From Xylanibacter ruminicola Ga6B6 (GTDB lineage Bacteria; Bacteroidota; Bacteroidia; Bacteroidales; Bacteroidaceae), in NCBI RefSeq assembly GCF_000687715.1, contig NZ_JHXD01000004.1:62001-126000 (forward strand): a stretch of DNA of 64,000 bases, read 5' to 3'. Position 1 is the stretch's first letter. The number at the start of each line of letters is the position of its first letter. The position numbers and the translations under genes were made by a program. Below, in pieces: positions 46,217 through 57,726 of this stretch. The notes beneath the pieces were generated by a model, which made no database searches, was not told the DNA's origin, and saw nothing but the letters and a program-made list of their open reading frames with translations.

Positions 46217-47180
46217 TACGTTTTGAATTTCGTCGGCAAAGGTACGACGATTCTGTGGAACAGGCACTACCCAAATCTTGGAAAGAATTACCAGAATTAC
46301 GGAATCTGCTATTATCTATTGTAGTTCCACATCTGAAGGACTGTAGTTGTTCTCCCATCACGCCCTTCATAACCTCAAACACGTTGTCACCTGTGCAATG
46401 GCTGGTATAGAACAGCGTTTCAGGAAAGTTGGCCTTCAACCGTTTAGCCAAAGCTGCCAGTTCTTCATCCGATTGCAGTCCATCAAGCAAGTGGAAACCG
46501 CCTACAACAGAATGAACAGGCCAAGGACAGGCAGCCAAAATGTTCTCCAGTCCGCTATGAGCGCAACCTGTGAATAGCAGACCATCAACATATAGGGCCA
46601 ACTCGTGACGGAAATCGTCGTGGATATAGTTTCCGTCAGCATCCTGCACATAGAGATTGGATTTTATCCGACCTTTTCTCGCCATGACAGAATTGAAGCA
46701 AACTTCATTCTGTTCATTTGGCTTAACGAAAAGGTTCTGATTCCCCTTAGGCATCGGATGATTCTGTGGAATGTGGGCTATTACATGGATGCCTCCTGTT
46801 ATCTCACTGGTTTGGTCTATCAAGATGAGTCTGTCATTACCTATCTCCGGCCATTCCGTAGTAATGCTGTGCAGATTTCCTCGTTTGGAAAAGAACAGAC
46901 CGCTCATGGCATCTGGTGAGACAATAACTTGGGCCTGTAGATTATGCTCTAAAAAGTATCGTAAGCCGCCAGCATGGTCGCTATGTCCGTGAGAAATGAA
47001 AACATAATCCACATCACTAAGATTTACACCCAGCAACTCTGCATTTCGGATAAACAAATCACTTGCTCCAGTATCAAGCAGGATATTGTGCCGCTCCGTT
47101 GCCAACAGGATAGACAGCCCATGCTCTGTTTCAAGTGCAGGATTGCACGACCTGTTATCTGATAATACAGTCCACTGCAT
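45993..47180 (-). CDS. Metallo-beta-lactamase-fold hydrolase with a probable read-through tail
   Basis: The first about 290 of 395 residues are a complete MBL-fold domain: LLDTGASDLFIRNAELLGVN, VDYVFISHGHSDHAGGLRYF (the HxHxDH zinc motif), LLFTGCAHSGLENIL, VVGGFHLLDG and LFYTSHCTGDNVFEVM. The pattern is that of the family that includes the dihydropterin ribofuranosyl-aminobenzene phosphate synthase homologues. The domain should end near GTTID (about 46311). The frame instead continues about 105 codons across the next promoter and out of frame over the start of the cyclophilin-like gene; that tail has no family features. The natural stop was probably lost by mutation or frameshift. Confidence 0.8.
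   Translation of the reverse strand: MQWTVLSDNRSCNPALETEHGLSILLATERHNILLDTGASDLFIRNAELLGVNLSDVDYVFISHGHSDHAGGLRYFLEHNLQAQVIVSPDAMSGLFFSKRGNLHSITTEWPEIGNDRLILIDQTSEITGGIHVIAHIPQNHPMPKGNQNLFVKPNEQNEVCFNSVMARKGRIKSNLYVQDADGNYIHDDFRHELALYVDGLLFTGCAHSGLENILAACPWPVHSVVGGFHLLDGLQSDEELAALAKRLKANFPETLFYTSHCTGDNVFEVMKGVMGEQLQSFRCGTTIDNSRFRNSGNSFQDLGSACSTESSYLCRRNSKRNENEEYCIDFDVASDGVLHKGRRGEGADYDTENVYHYRRTDTGCDARRQSSNKDACREIAAGSRHRDAEQQRRL
46237..46244 (-). promoter_or_regulatory. -7 box for the cyclophilin-like operon
   Basis: TACCTTTG on the minus strand, followed by CCGAC, 21 nt before the start at 46216. It lies inside the extended reading frame of the preceding metallo-beta-lactamase-fold gene. 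Confidence 0.7.
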
Positions 47181-47182
47181 AA

Positions 47183-47713
47183 TCAGTTCATCTTCGTCAT
47201 GTGATACCCCATACGCTTCAACTGCATCGCGGCTCCCATCAAATAGAGCTGATGCAGGCAGGCCACATAGCCGTTGAAAGCCTCCTTCGTGCCAGGTTCG
47301 AGCCGTTGGTGCATCAGGGCATTATAGACCCGTGAGGCACATTTACCAGTCACCTTCTCCAAAACAGTGTAGTCCACACCCTGCAACATCAGCACCTCCT
47401 CGCGGATGTATTCGTCCATCGCATCGTAGCCCCGCTTGTCGCGCATATAGGCGTAGAGGTCTTCGATCTTAGAGTAGATTTCCCATTCCGTGTCCCACAT
47501 CTTCGCCACGGCCATGCCGATATACATCATCCAGCCGAGCGAGGCCGAAGGGAAGTCCTGAAACTCGCGGATGCCGTCAGGGATATATGCCTTAGCTATC
47601 TCTTCCCATTTCTCTTCTACGTCAGGACACTCTGGCATCCGTTCATCCATCTCCTTCATGCTCAGCAGGAACTGATGCAGGTCTTTTCTCAATTGCTCTT
47701 CAAAATTCTCCAT
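47183..47713 (-). CDS. Conserved helical protein of unknown function
   Basis: This 176-residue protein without signal peptide or membrane segment is rich in helices, Met and acidic residues (EDLYAYMRDKRGYDAMDEYI, VLEKVTGKCASRVYNALMHQ). I do not recognise the family. It ends 2 bp before the MBL-fold gene, so the two are probably one operon, driven from the -7 box at 47730-47737. Confidence 0.75.
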   Translation of the reverse strand: MENFEEQLRKDLHQFLLSMKEMDERMPECPDVEEKWEEIAKAYIPDGIREFQDFPSASLGWMMYIGMAVAKMWDTEWEIYSKIEDLYAYMRDKRGYDAMDEYIREEVLMLQGVDYTVLEKVTGKCASRVYNALMHQRLEPGTKEAFNGYVACLHQLYLMGAAMQLKRMGYHMTKMN

Positions 47714-47729
47714 TACTTCATTTTTTTTG

Positions 47730-47767
47730 CAAAGGTACTCATTTTTGCTTTATTATTCGTATCTTTG
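47730..47767. promoter_or_regulatory. Divergent -7 boxes for the helical protein (-) and acetyltransferase (+)
   Basis: TACCTTTG on the minus strand (47730-47737) and TATCTTTG on the plus strand (47760-47767). Confidence 0.65.
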
Positions 47768-47840
47768 CACCCAAGTTTACAATACTTTAAGAAGAATGAT
47801 AGAAATAGGTCTAAAACATACCAAATTAGGAGAATAGTCT

Positions 47841-48413
47841 ATGACAGAAAAAGAAAAGATGCTGGCGGGTGAGATTTATTCCGCCGTTGACCCGCAGCTG
47901 ATAGAAGAGCTGACGGAAGTGAAGGAGATAATCCATGACTATAATTTGCTTCGTCCGTCAGAGAAGGAGAAAGCAAGGGAGATCCTGAAAGGTCTCTTGG
48001 GACACATCGCTGATGACAATATTCTGATTAACCAGCCCTTCTACTGCGACTACGGCAAGCAGATCAGCGTAGGCAAACGCTTCTTTGCCAACTTCAACTT
48101 CACCGTGCTCGACGAAGCCCCAGTCACCATCGGCGATGACTGCTTTATAGGCCCGAATGTCAGCATCTACACGGCTTGCCATAGTACTGACCCCGTAGAG
48201 CGCAACAGCCGTAGAGAGTGGGCAGAACCAGTCACCATTGGCAATAATGTGTGGATTGGTGGTAGCGTTACCATCCTGCCTGGTGTGACCATCGGCGATA
48301 ATGTTACTATCGGTGCTGGCAGCGTTGTGACGAAAGATATTCCTTCGAATTCTATTGCGGTGGGCAACCCCTGCAAGGTAATTTCTTCATGGCGGCAAAG
48401 ATACAACAATTAA
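47841..48413 (+). CDS. Maltose/galactoside O-acetyltransferase-like enzyme
   Basis: This 190-residue protein begins with the maltose acetyltransferase N-domain (TEKEKMLAGEIYSAVDPQL) and continues with a left-handed beta-helix of hexapeptide repeats (VTIGDDCFIGPNVSIYTA, VTIGNNVWIGGSVTILPGVT, VTIGAGSVVTKDIPSNSIAV). The active-site histidine region is YTACHSTDP. It transfers acetyl from acetyl-CoA to a sugar or related acceptor. Confidence 0.92.
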   Translation: MTEKEKMLAGEIYSAVDPQLIEELTEVKEIIHDYNLLRPSEKEKAREILKGLLGHIADDNILINQPFYCDYGKQISVGKRFFANFNFTVLDEAPVTIGDDCFIGPNVSIYTACHSTDPVERNSRREWAEPVTIGNNVWIGGSVTILPGVTIGDNVTIGAGSVVTKDIPSNSIAVGNPCKVISSWRQRYNN

Positions 48414-48448
48414 TTTAATGCCGCTTTCGAATATTTTGCAATTTGTTT

Positions 48449-52494
<4,046 letters not shown>

Positions 52495-52515
52495 TTTTTA
52501 TCATTACACGCTTTT

Positions 52516-52977
52516 TCAAAGCACAATTTCCATGGTTGTTTTCTGTACTTTCATACCCATGTTTTTGTAGAAGGATAATGCGGCATCGTTGCCATCCCAT
52601 ACATTCAGGGTGATGTTGTTACAACCAATCGATGCGGCGTAATCGCGCACGTATTCGTACAAAGCCTTGCCCACATGCTGGCCGCGTGCATTTTCATCTA
52701 CACAGATGTCATCAATATACAGTGTTTTGATGTCCTGCAGCAACTTGTCGCCCTTTACTTCGGTTATCATGCAAAAAGCATGACCTAACACTCCCCCATC
52801 TTCAAAAACAAAGATAGGTTTGCTATCATCACCCATCAAGGCCTCCAGCTCCTGCTCGTTATACTTGGTGGTATAAGGCTTAAACAAGTCGGGGCGCAAC
52901 ACATGGTGCACCATGTTTACCTGATGCAGCAAACTGATGATACCAGATATGTCTTTTATTTCAGCTCTTCTAATCAT
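52516..52977 (-). CDS. GNAT-family acetyltransferase
   Basis: This 153-residue enzyme starts at MIRRAEIKDISGIISLLHQV. The open frame reaches 53016, but that part runs through the terminator hairpin, so it is rejected. Acetyl-CoA binding is seen in LYIDDICVDENARGQHVGKA, followed by YEYVRDYAASIGCNNITLNV and ALSFYKNMGMKVQKTTME. The substrate is unknown. It is the first gene of the unit with the CDF protein and beta-galactosidase. Confidence 0.9.
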   Translation of the reverse strand: MIRRAEIKDISGIISLLHQVNMVHHVLRPDLFKPYTTKYNEQELEALMGDDSKPIFVFEDGGVLGHAFCMITEVKGDKLLQDIKTLYIDDICVDENARGQHVGKALYEYVRDYAASIGCNNITLNVWDGNDAALSFYKNMGMKVQKTTMEIVL

Positions 52978-52993
52978 ATATTTTTTTTTGTTA

Positions 52994-53042
52994 CAAATGT
53001 ACACAAAAAATCCCAAGGCAATGTTATTTTGCCTTGGGATTT
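52994..53042 (-). terminator. Terminator-promoter cassette, hairpin copy 3
   Basis: The hairpin at 53008-53042 pairs AAATCCCAAGGCAA with TTGCCTTGGGATTT. On the minus strand the T-tract is followed by GTG and a -7 box TACATTTG (52994-53001). It ends the hexapeptide acetyltransferase gene and starts the GNAT gene. Confidence 0.85.
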
Positions 53043-53050
53043 ATGATTTA

Positions 53051-53617
53051 TTAAAGTCCAGTTTGTGTGGGATTAATCTTTTTGATGATTCGGGCAGGAT
53101 TACCGCCGACGACCACATTGTCAGGTACATCCTTTGTGACGACAGCACCAGCGGCAATGACGGCATTCCTACCGATGGTTACGCCTGGACAGATGATGGC
53201 TCCGATACAGATCCATGCATTCTCTTTGATGGTCACCTGTCCGAAATGAAACAGGTTGTGACGATCATAGAGATCGTGATCCACCGTTGCAATCTTAACT
53301 TCGGGGCCAATCAGTACGTTGTCCTCTATCACCACCTTCCCAGGCGAGAGAATGGTGGCACCTTTGTTGATAGTGACATTCTTGCCGATTGTCATCCGAC
53401 ATCCGCAGTCGCAATAGAATGGGGAGACGATAGCGACACTATCATCAATCTTGCACTGGAACAGCTCTTCCAACAGTCCCTTATAATCAGGATCAGTGGG
53501 CTTTTTGGCAGAGATTTTCAGGCACAGCTCATGACTTCTTATCATCTCACCCTCCACGTTGCGCATACGAGGGTCGTTCTTGTAGGCAGAACCCGTAGCA
53601 TCTATGATATCAAACAT
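53051..53617 (-). CDS. Second hexapeptide-repeat acetyltransferase
   Basis: This 188-residue protein of the maltose/galactoside acetyltransferase type has EMIRSHELCLKISAKKPTDP in the N-domain, YCDCGCRMTIGKNVTINKGA in the first helix turns, and NAWICIGAIICPGVTIGRNA and AGAVVTKDVPDNVVVGGNPA toward the end. It differs from the acetyltransferase at 47841 in sequence, and has the shorter loop ATVDHDLYDRHN at the active site. Sugar acceptor unknown. Confidence 0.9.
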   Translation of the reverse strand: MFDIIDATGSAYKNDPRMRNVEGEMIRSHELCLKISAKKPTDPDYKGLLEELFQCKIDDSVAIVSPFYCDCGCRMTIGKNVTINKGATILSPGKVVIEDNVLIGPEVKIATVDHDLYDRHNLFHFGQVTIKENAWICIGAIICPGVTIGRNAVIAAGAVVTKDVPDNVVVGGNPARIIKKINPTQTGL

Positions 53618-53665
53618 ACCTTATTGTTTTTATTAGCGTGTATTTGTAGAAATAGTCGTTTTGGC

Positions 53666-56056
53666 TTACAGATGCACAGTGGCACCGAGACGAATCTCGA
53701 AGGTATTGGCTTGCACATCGTTATAATATTTGTAGTGGGTCCGGCGCGCGTAATATGAACCGGAAAACACGATGCTCCAGTTACGGTCAATATCGAGCTC
53801 GGTTATCGGATTAATCACCAACAGCGCAGCGTTACCTTTATCGCCTTGTGCGTTCAGGCGCAGCATATCCTCGTGGGTAAGATTGGCAAAATCCGTGCCA
53901 GGATCGTAGCCCTTCCAGGTAAAAATGCGGTAGTAATGGGCGTTAAGAATAAAACGTCCAAAGTGGCGCAGCTCCATGTGGGTTTTGGTTTTTATACTAA
54001 AGCCGCTACCCATATTATAGTCGCGGTCTATGATGTTATAGTAGTCGCTCTTGGTGCCACCCAACAGTATCAGATTTGCAAAGATGCGCTGCTCAAGGTG
54101 TGAGAGTGCACCCACCTGAGGCATCTGTATAATGGTACCAGGACCAAAGGCGGCCGCTTCGCTGATGCGATAAGGAGTAAGGTCGGAGCCATCTTTTACA
54201 GGTTTCGAGTCGAAATAGTCAAAGTGCTGATATATGCCGAATTCGGCTTTGATATTTCTCCGTTCAATCATCGGTGTACTCCACAGTCGGCCCAATAGGT
54301 GTATCTGGTTCAGCACAGGCTGATTGCTGGAGAAACCACCCGTAAACTCCATCTCAAAAAAGTCGTAAGGCGCATTATGTTCGCCTTCGTTCACAGGGTC
54401 GCCATACTGCATATACAGGTTGACGTATGGGTTATGTTCGCCCTTAAACATACTGCCATTATCAGCCAGATAGCGATCGCCCAACGATAGCGACACATCG
54501 ATAGGATTACGGTTATAATCGTGGTATCTATAATTTTTGCTACGTACGGTCCAGGCATCGCCCGTGGCAAATCGCTTCAATTGGCCCATCGGATTAAAAA
54601 TGGTAGCACCTAGCTCTCGCCAGAATCGTGGCCAACCGCGTTTCGAGTCGTTCAGGAAAATCTTGCTGATGCGGTTGGTGATTTCGCCGATACATATACC
54701 ACCAAAGGTAGTGGCTATCAAGTCGTTAAGCGCAGGTGGTTCAATTTCTCCTAAAAACTCCCATTCTAATGAACCAATCATCGCATACGGTGCCGACTCC
54801 CAGAAGTTGAGCCCCTGGGCACGAGCTGAGTTGAAATACAGATTACCGTGATAAGGATGCATAAACAGATTGGTTGAGAACTGGTCGTTATCCCACACAA
54901 ATCCGTTCTTAAAGTTCTGTCCCCAGGTGTTAAGTGTGGTTTGAGCAAAGTCCTGATTGGTGACAAAGCGGTCGAACAGATGTACAAAGGCATTTACACC
55001 AGTAACCTGCCCCAGTGCCCACCAAGGGTGTTTCTTGCCAAGTCCGGGTGCCATCAACGAGTCGGCAGGCGCACGTTTTTCGGTTCGCTTCATTACGGCA
55101 CTCTCGCGGTTGACGTTGTGCGGATAGCGGATAGTAAGTCCGGCTTCGGCCAGCATACGCCGACGGTATTTTTGTTCGTGATGATAATAGCGCGTATCGC
55201 CATAACCCACCGAAGCAAACAATCCAGCGGTTGGCGAAAGCTGATAGTCGGCATTTACACGAGCCTGTATCGAGAACAGTTGCGAAGGGCCGTCGTTGCT
55301 GCGTTTCTTAAATGTTTCGATGTGGAAATAGCCTATATCGCCACTGAGCGACAGTTTGGGCGACAGCTGCTTGTACTGTCCGATACGATAGAAGATAGCT
55401 CCCGAGAAATCCTCGTCAAAACCCATGTAGTGCGTACCTGCGCCTAATATACTATAGGTACTTTTGTTACGGAATCTGATGGCACCATTAAATTTCGAGC
55501 TGGTACCACCAAAAACCATCCAATCTACGGTGGTTTGCGGGTTCACATTTACAAATCCTATCTTGCGCCCGCTAGTATCCTTAGTATAGTTTATCAGTCC
55601 TATCTGCCAACCCTTGGTATGCTTTTGGGCAGTATTCAGCAGTCCTATCTGTGCGCCATCCAGCTCCTCGGCATAGTTTGAAGCTCCAAACTGCATACCG
55701 CGCATATAGCCCGATGAGATATTATGTATGCCCGATAGCTGCACACCTTTATCCACGCCCATCGCTATGTTTGTTACGCCACTTAACTGTAAACCCCTCA
55801 GTGGCGATGACGAGATGTTTGAAAATCCCGTTAGCTGAACACCATTTGTGCTATATGCATAGTTAGATATGGCATTCAGTTGTAGTCCCTTAAGCGTGTC
55901 GGTATAGTTACTAAAACCAATGCTGAAGTGAGTTACATGGGCAGAGTCGGCTTGATGGTTCTTCCCCATGTCAATAGTGATACCATAATCAAACTGGGCT
56001 ACACATAATGAAATATTTAAAACCAGTAATATCAAACTAAATATGTATCGTTTCAT
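53666..56056 (-). CDS. DUF3943-type outer-membrane protein with N-terminal surface repeats
   Basis: This protein has 796 residues from the ATG at 56056 (signal peptide MKRYIFSLILLVLNISLCVA; four more residues are possible upstream). Residues about 60-170 hold tandem repeats of the pattern GxQLxGxxNxx (GVQLTGFSNISSSPLRGLQL, GVQLSGIHNISSGYMRGMQF, GAQIGLLNTAQKHTKGWQIG), like LA_2272 surface repeats. Residues about 360-700 fit a DUF3943 core (NAFVHLFDRFVTNQDFAQTT, YFNSARAQGLNFWESAPYAM, ATTFGGICIGEITNRISKIF). The end looks like a barrel strand. It is probably an outer-membrane barrel protein of unknown role, with its own -7 box TAATTTTG (minus strand, 56096-56103). Confidence 0.75.
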   Translation of the reverse strand: MKRYIFSLILLVLNISLCVAQFDYGITIDMGKNHQADSAHVTHFSIGFSNYTDTLKGLQLNAISNYAYSTNGVQLTGFSNISSSPLRGLQLSGVTNIAMGVDKGVQLSGIHNISSGYMRGMQFGASNYAEELDGAQIGLLNTAQKHTKGWQIGLINYTKDTSGRKIGFVNVNPQTTVDWMVFGGTSSKFNGAIRFRNKSTYSILGAGTHYMGFDEDFSGAIFYRIGQYKQLSPKLSLSGDIGYFHIETFKKRSNDGPSQLFSIQARVNADYQLSPTAGLFASVGYGDTRYYHHEQKYRRRMLAEAGLTIRYPHNVNRESAVMKRTEKRAPADSLMAPGLGKKHPWWALGQVTGVNAFVHLFDRFVTNQDFAQTTLNTWGQNFKNGFVWDNDQFSTNLFMHPYHGNLYFNSARAQGLNFWESAPYAMIGSLEWEFLGEIEPPALNDLIATTFGGICIGEITNRISKIFLNDSKRGWPRFWRELGATIFNPMGQLKRFATGDAWTVRSKNYRYHDYNRNPIDVSLSLGDRYLADNGSMFKGEHNPYVNLYMQYGDPVNEGEHNAPYDFFEMEFTGGFSSNQPVLNQIHLLGRLWSTPMIERRNIKAEFGIYQHFDYFDSKPVKDGSDLTPYRISEAAAFGPGTIIQMPQVGALSHLEQRIFANLILLGGTKSDYYNIIDRDYNMGSGFSIKTKTHMELRHFGRFILNAHYYRIFTWKGYDPGTDFANLTHEDMLRLNAQGDKGNAALLVINPITELDIDRNWSIVFSGSYYARRTHYKYYNDVQANTFEIRLGATVHL

Positions 56057-56153
56057 ATATAACTTCAAATAGGTTCCTTTGCTTCATATCGGTTGCAAAA
56101 TTAAACATTTTGGATGTAAAAACAAAGAAATCTAAGCTAAAATATCGCAGAAT

Positions 56154-56187
56154 AAATCCCAAGGCAAAAACGCTATGCCTTGGGATT
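56154..56187 (-). terminator. Hairpin copy 4
   Basis: AAATCCCAAGGCA pairs with TGCCTTGGGATTT around an 8-nt loop. It lies after the amidase gene. Unlike copies 1-3 it is followed by TATTCTGCG rather than a clean T-tract, and the next promoter is about 50 bp away. Confidence 0.75.
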
Positions 56188-56200
56188 TAATGATTTTTAT

Positions 56201-56626
56201 TTACTTGGGCTGAAGGTCGGCGTACTCCTGGGATACGTTGGCGATGCACGGGCAGGCCTTTTGCGGATTAAGATCGTGGTGCCCCACGATAACCGCATTG
56301 GGATAGCGCCGATGCAGCATTTCGAGTAATGTGCGCAGGGCCGACTTCTGCTCAGGTGTACGCGTATCAGCGGGTTGACCGCGGGCATTCAAGCCTCCCT
56401 CGTAGCACACGCCGATGGAGTACTTGTTATGGTTCGTGCAGTGAGCACCAATCAGCCATTCCGGTCGGCCAGCCTCAATCTCTCCGTTACGACGGATCAC
56501 GTAATGATAGCCTACGCCAAATTTAAAGCCTCTATCATGATGCCAGGTGTCTATCTGGGCTACCGACGATGTCTGGTCGGGCTTCACTGCCGAACAATGA
56601 ATCACAATGAGGGTTATCGTCCGCAT
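56201..56626 (-). CDS. N-acetylmuramoyl-L-alanine amidase
   Basis: This 141-residue zinc amidase of the T7-lysozyme/PGRP type has LIVIHCSAVKPDQTSS (first zinc histidine), IDTWHHDRGFKFGVGYHYVI, GAHCTNHNKYSIGVCYEGG and IVGHHDLNPQKACPC (second zinc histidine and the cysteine ligand). It has no signal peptide, as in phage-derived amidases. It is the last gene of the HU / smalltalk / amidase module and overlaps the smalltalk gene by 13 bp. Similar amidases are found beside HU and VapE genes in many Bacteroidales. Confidence 0.93.
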   Translation of the reverse strand: MRTITLIVIHCSAVKPDQTSSVAQIDTWHHDRGFKFGVGYHYVIRRNGEIEAGRPEWLIGAHCTNHNKYSIGVCYEGGLNARGQPADTRTPEQKSALRTLLEMLHRRYPNAVIVGHHDLNPQKACPCIANVSQEYADLQPK

Positions 56627-56718
56627 GACTGTACTACCATAGTTCCCAGAACTGTTGTAATCACTGTTGCTACAAATCGCAGCACCTTTGCTACTCTATT
56701 CCAATTTACTCTTACCAT
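56614..56718 (-). CDS. Smalltalk-type 34-residue protein
   Basis: The minus strand from the ATG at 56716-56718 to the TAA at 56614-56616 encodes 34 residues. It starts MVRVNWNRVAKVLRF, continues through the hydrophobic helix VATVITTVLGTMVV, and ends QSCGR. Small single-helix proteins called smalltalk sit at exactly this place, between an HU-like gene and an amidase, in many Bacteroidales. The size, the W near the N-terminus, the single helix and the position all fit. The function is unknown; a holin-like or membrane-signalling role is only a guess. Confidence 0.8.
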   Translation of the reverse strand: MVRVNWNRVAKVLRFVATVITTVLGTMVVQSCGR

Positions 56719-56740
56719 AACTTTAGATTAAATGAAGAAA

Positions 56741-57331
56741 CTAATTCATGTCAGAGCCTCCGCTACCGGGCTGGTTACCACCCCCTGAGGTGCTGCCACC
56801 TCCCGAGGTATTACCGCCGCCTGAGGTGTTGCTACCACCACCATTACCGGCAGCAGGTGACGCACTCTCGGTATTCATGGAGTTGTCATGTGTCTCCTCA
56901 AACACTACATCCTTCAGCAGACTGATGGCAGTCACATACTTCTGCTTCACGGTGCCATCACCGCTCTTCTGCTGACCAACCACAACACGCTCTGTCTCAG
57001 GCTGGAACAGGATGCGACGTGTAGTGATGGTAGAAGTAGAACACTCCTCGGCCTTTGCCACACCGATGCTCGAGAAACCCACCTTCAGGATACCTATTCC
57101 CTCCAGCTTAATCTTCTGTCCCATCTCAAAGAAATGCTTCATGGCCTCGCCCAGCTCCTGCAGCACAGCCTTGATATCACTCTTCTTGACCGAAGCCTGA
57201 CGCTGGATAAATTCGGCAATCTCGTCGGTACCCACAAAATGGTTGTCGTAAACCGCAGTGGCATAATACTTACCATAAGCCTTGGCATTGGCGCGGTTGT
57301 TGTTCTTGAGCTTAATAAATTTCTGACTCAT
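56741..57331 (-). CDS. HU-like DNA-binding protein with Gly/Ser tail
   Basis: Residues 1 to about 130 of 196 follow the Bacteroidetes HU-related (HU-HIG) family: FIKLKNNNRANAKAYGKYYA, IAEFIQRQASVKKSDIKAVL, FFEMGQKIKLEGIGILKVGF and TTRRILFQPETERVV. The C-terminal tail (residues about 165-196) is low complexity, with three exact-length units TSGGGN/S and a total of five GGG groups. It is predicted to bind DNA. It is the promoter-proximal gene of the HU / smalltalk / amidase unit. Confidence 0.9.
   Translation of the reverse strand: MSQKFIKLKNNNRANAKAYGKYYATAVYDNHFVGTDEIAEFIQRQASVKKSDIKAVLQELGEAMKHFFEMGQKIKLEGIGILKVGFSSIGVAKAEECSTSTITTRRILFQPETERVVVGQQKSGDGTVKQKYVTAISLLKDVVFEETHDNSMNTESASPAAGNGGGSNTSGGGNTSGGGSTSGGGNQPGSGGSDMN
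56778..56831. repeat. 18-bp coding repeat in the HU tail
   Basis: Three consecutive 18-bp units encode the six-residue unit TSGGGN/S on the minus strand. The third-position changes among units show they are not recent perfect duplications. Confidence 0.8.
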
Positions 57332-57654
57332 AATTTTTTTGATTGTTACATTTTTGAATTTTTACATTTTTCGGCAGCCGAGGTAAGGTGTGGGTTGCTC
57401 AGATAGTCTGCGTGTGCTATCCGGATAGTCTTTACCAGGTGTTCGGATAATCCCTATAGGGGTATGGAGATAATCTGAACGAGTGGTTCGTGACGTCTGA
57501 GCGAGGCATAAGTGCCATCCCCACGGCTCATCTTGCTTACCGCTTACAAAGATACCACATTTCGGAAAGCGTTTTGTCTGCATATTCAGCACTATCCGTA
57601 CAATCGGCAGATTCTGCATTAATTTAACATTCATTCAAAAAAATCGATTTTTTC
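57332..57654 (-). promoter_or_regulatory. Long HU leader with promoter and four 22-bp-spaced direct repeats
   Basis: This segment has no convincing gene. On the minus strand a -7 box TATCTTTG lies at 57547-57554, so the HU transcript would have a leader of about 205 nt. Inside the leader four copies of the 9-mer GAYTATCYS stand in one orientation (57467-57475, 57444-57452, 57422-57430, 57400-57408 on the plus-strand scale), spaced 23, 22 and 22 bp, two helical turns. One reverse-orientation copy (CACTATCCG) is at 57590-57598. The second unit also lies in a local palindrome (CTATCCGGATAG). Confidence 0.6.
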
Positions 57655-57685
57655 TTTGTTGCTATCATAATTAATCGTATATTTG
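57655..57685 (+). promoter_or_regulatory. Promoter of the dicarboxylate carrier gene
   Basis: TTTG (57655-57658) and TATATTTG (57678-57685) are separated by 19 bp, a good match to the Bacteroidetes -33/-7 promoter. Confidence 0.75.
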
Positions 57686-57726
57686 CGCAATATAACAATC
57701 TTACTCTACCAATTATTTTACAATCT

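Noticed and set aside
52978..53016. N-terminal extension of the GNAT frame
   Set aside because: It runs through the promoter and into the terminator hairpin; the conserved domain starts at the ATG at 52977.
57454..57531. 25-residue frame in the HU leader (minus strand, begins MSRGDGTYASLRR)
   Set aside because: It could be a leader peptide, but there is no ribosome-binding or conservation evidence visible, and it spans only part of the repeat array.
57362..57634. 90-codon minus-strand frame across the HU leader
   Set aside because: It crosses the HU promoter and the direct repeats and has no domain-like composition.
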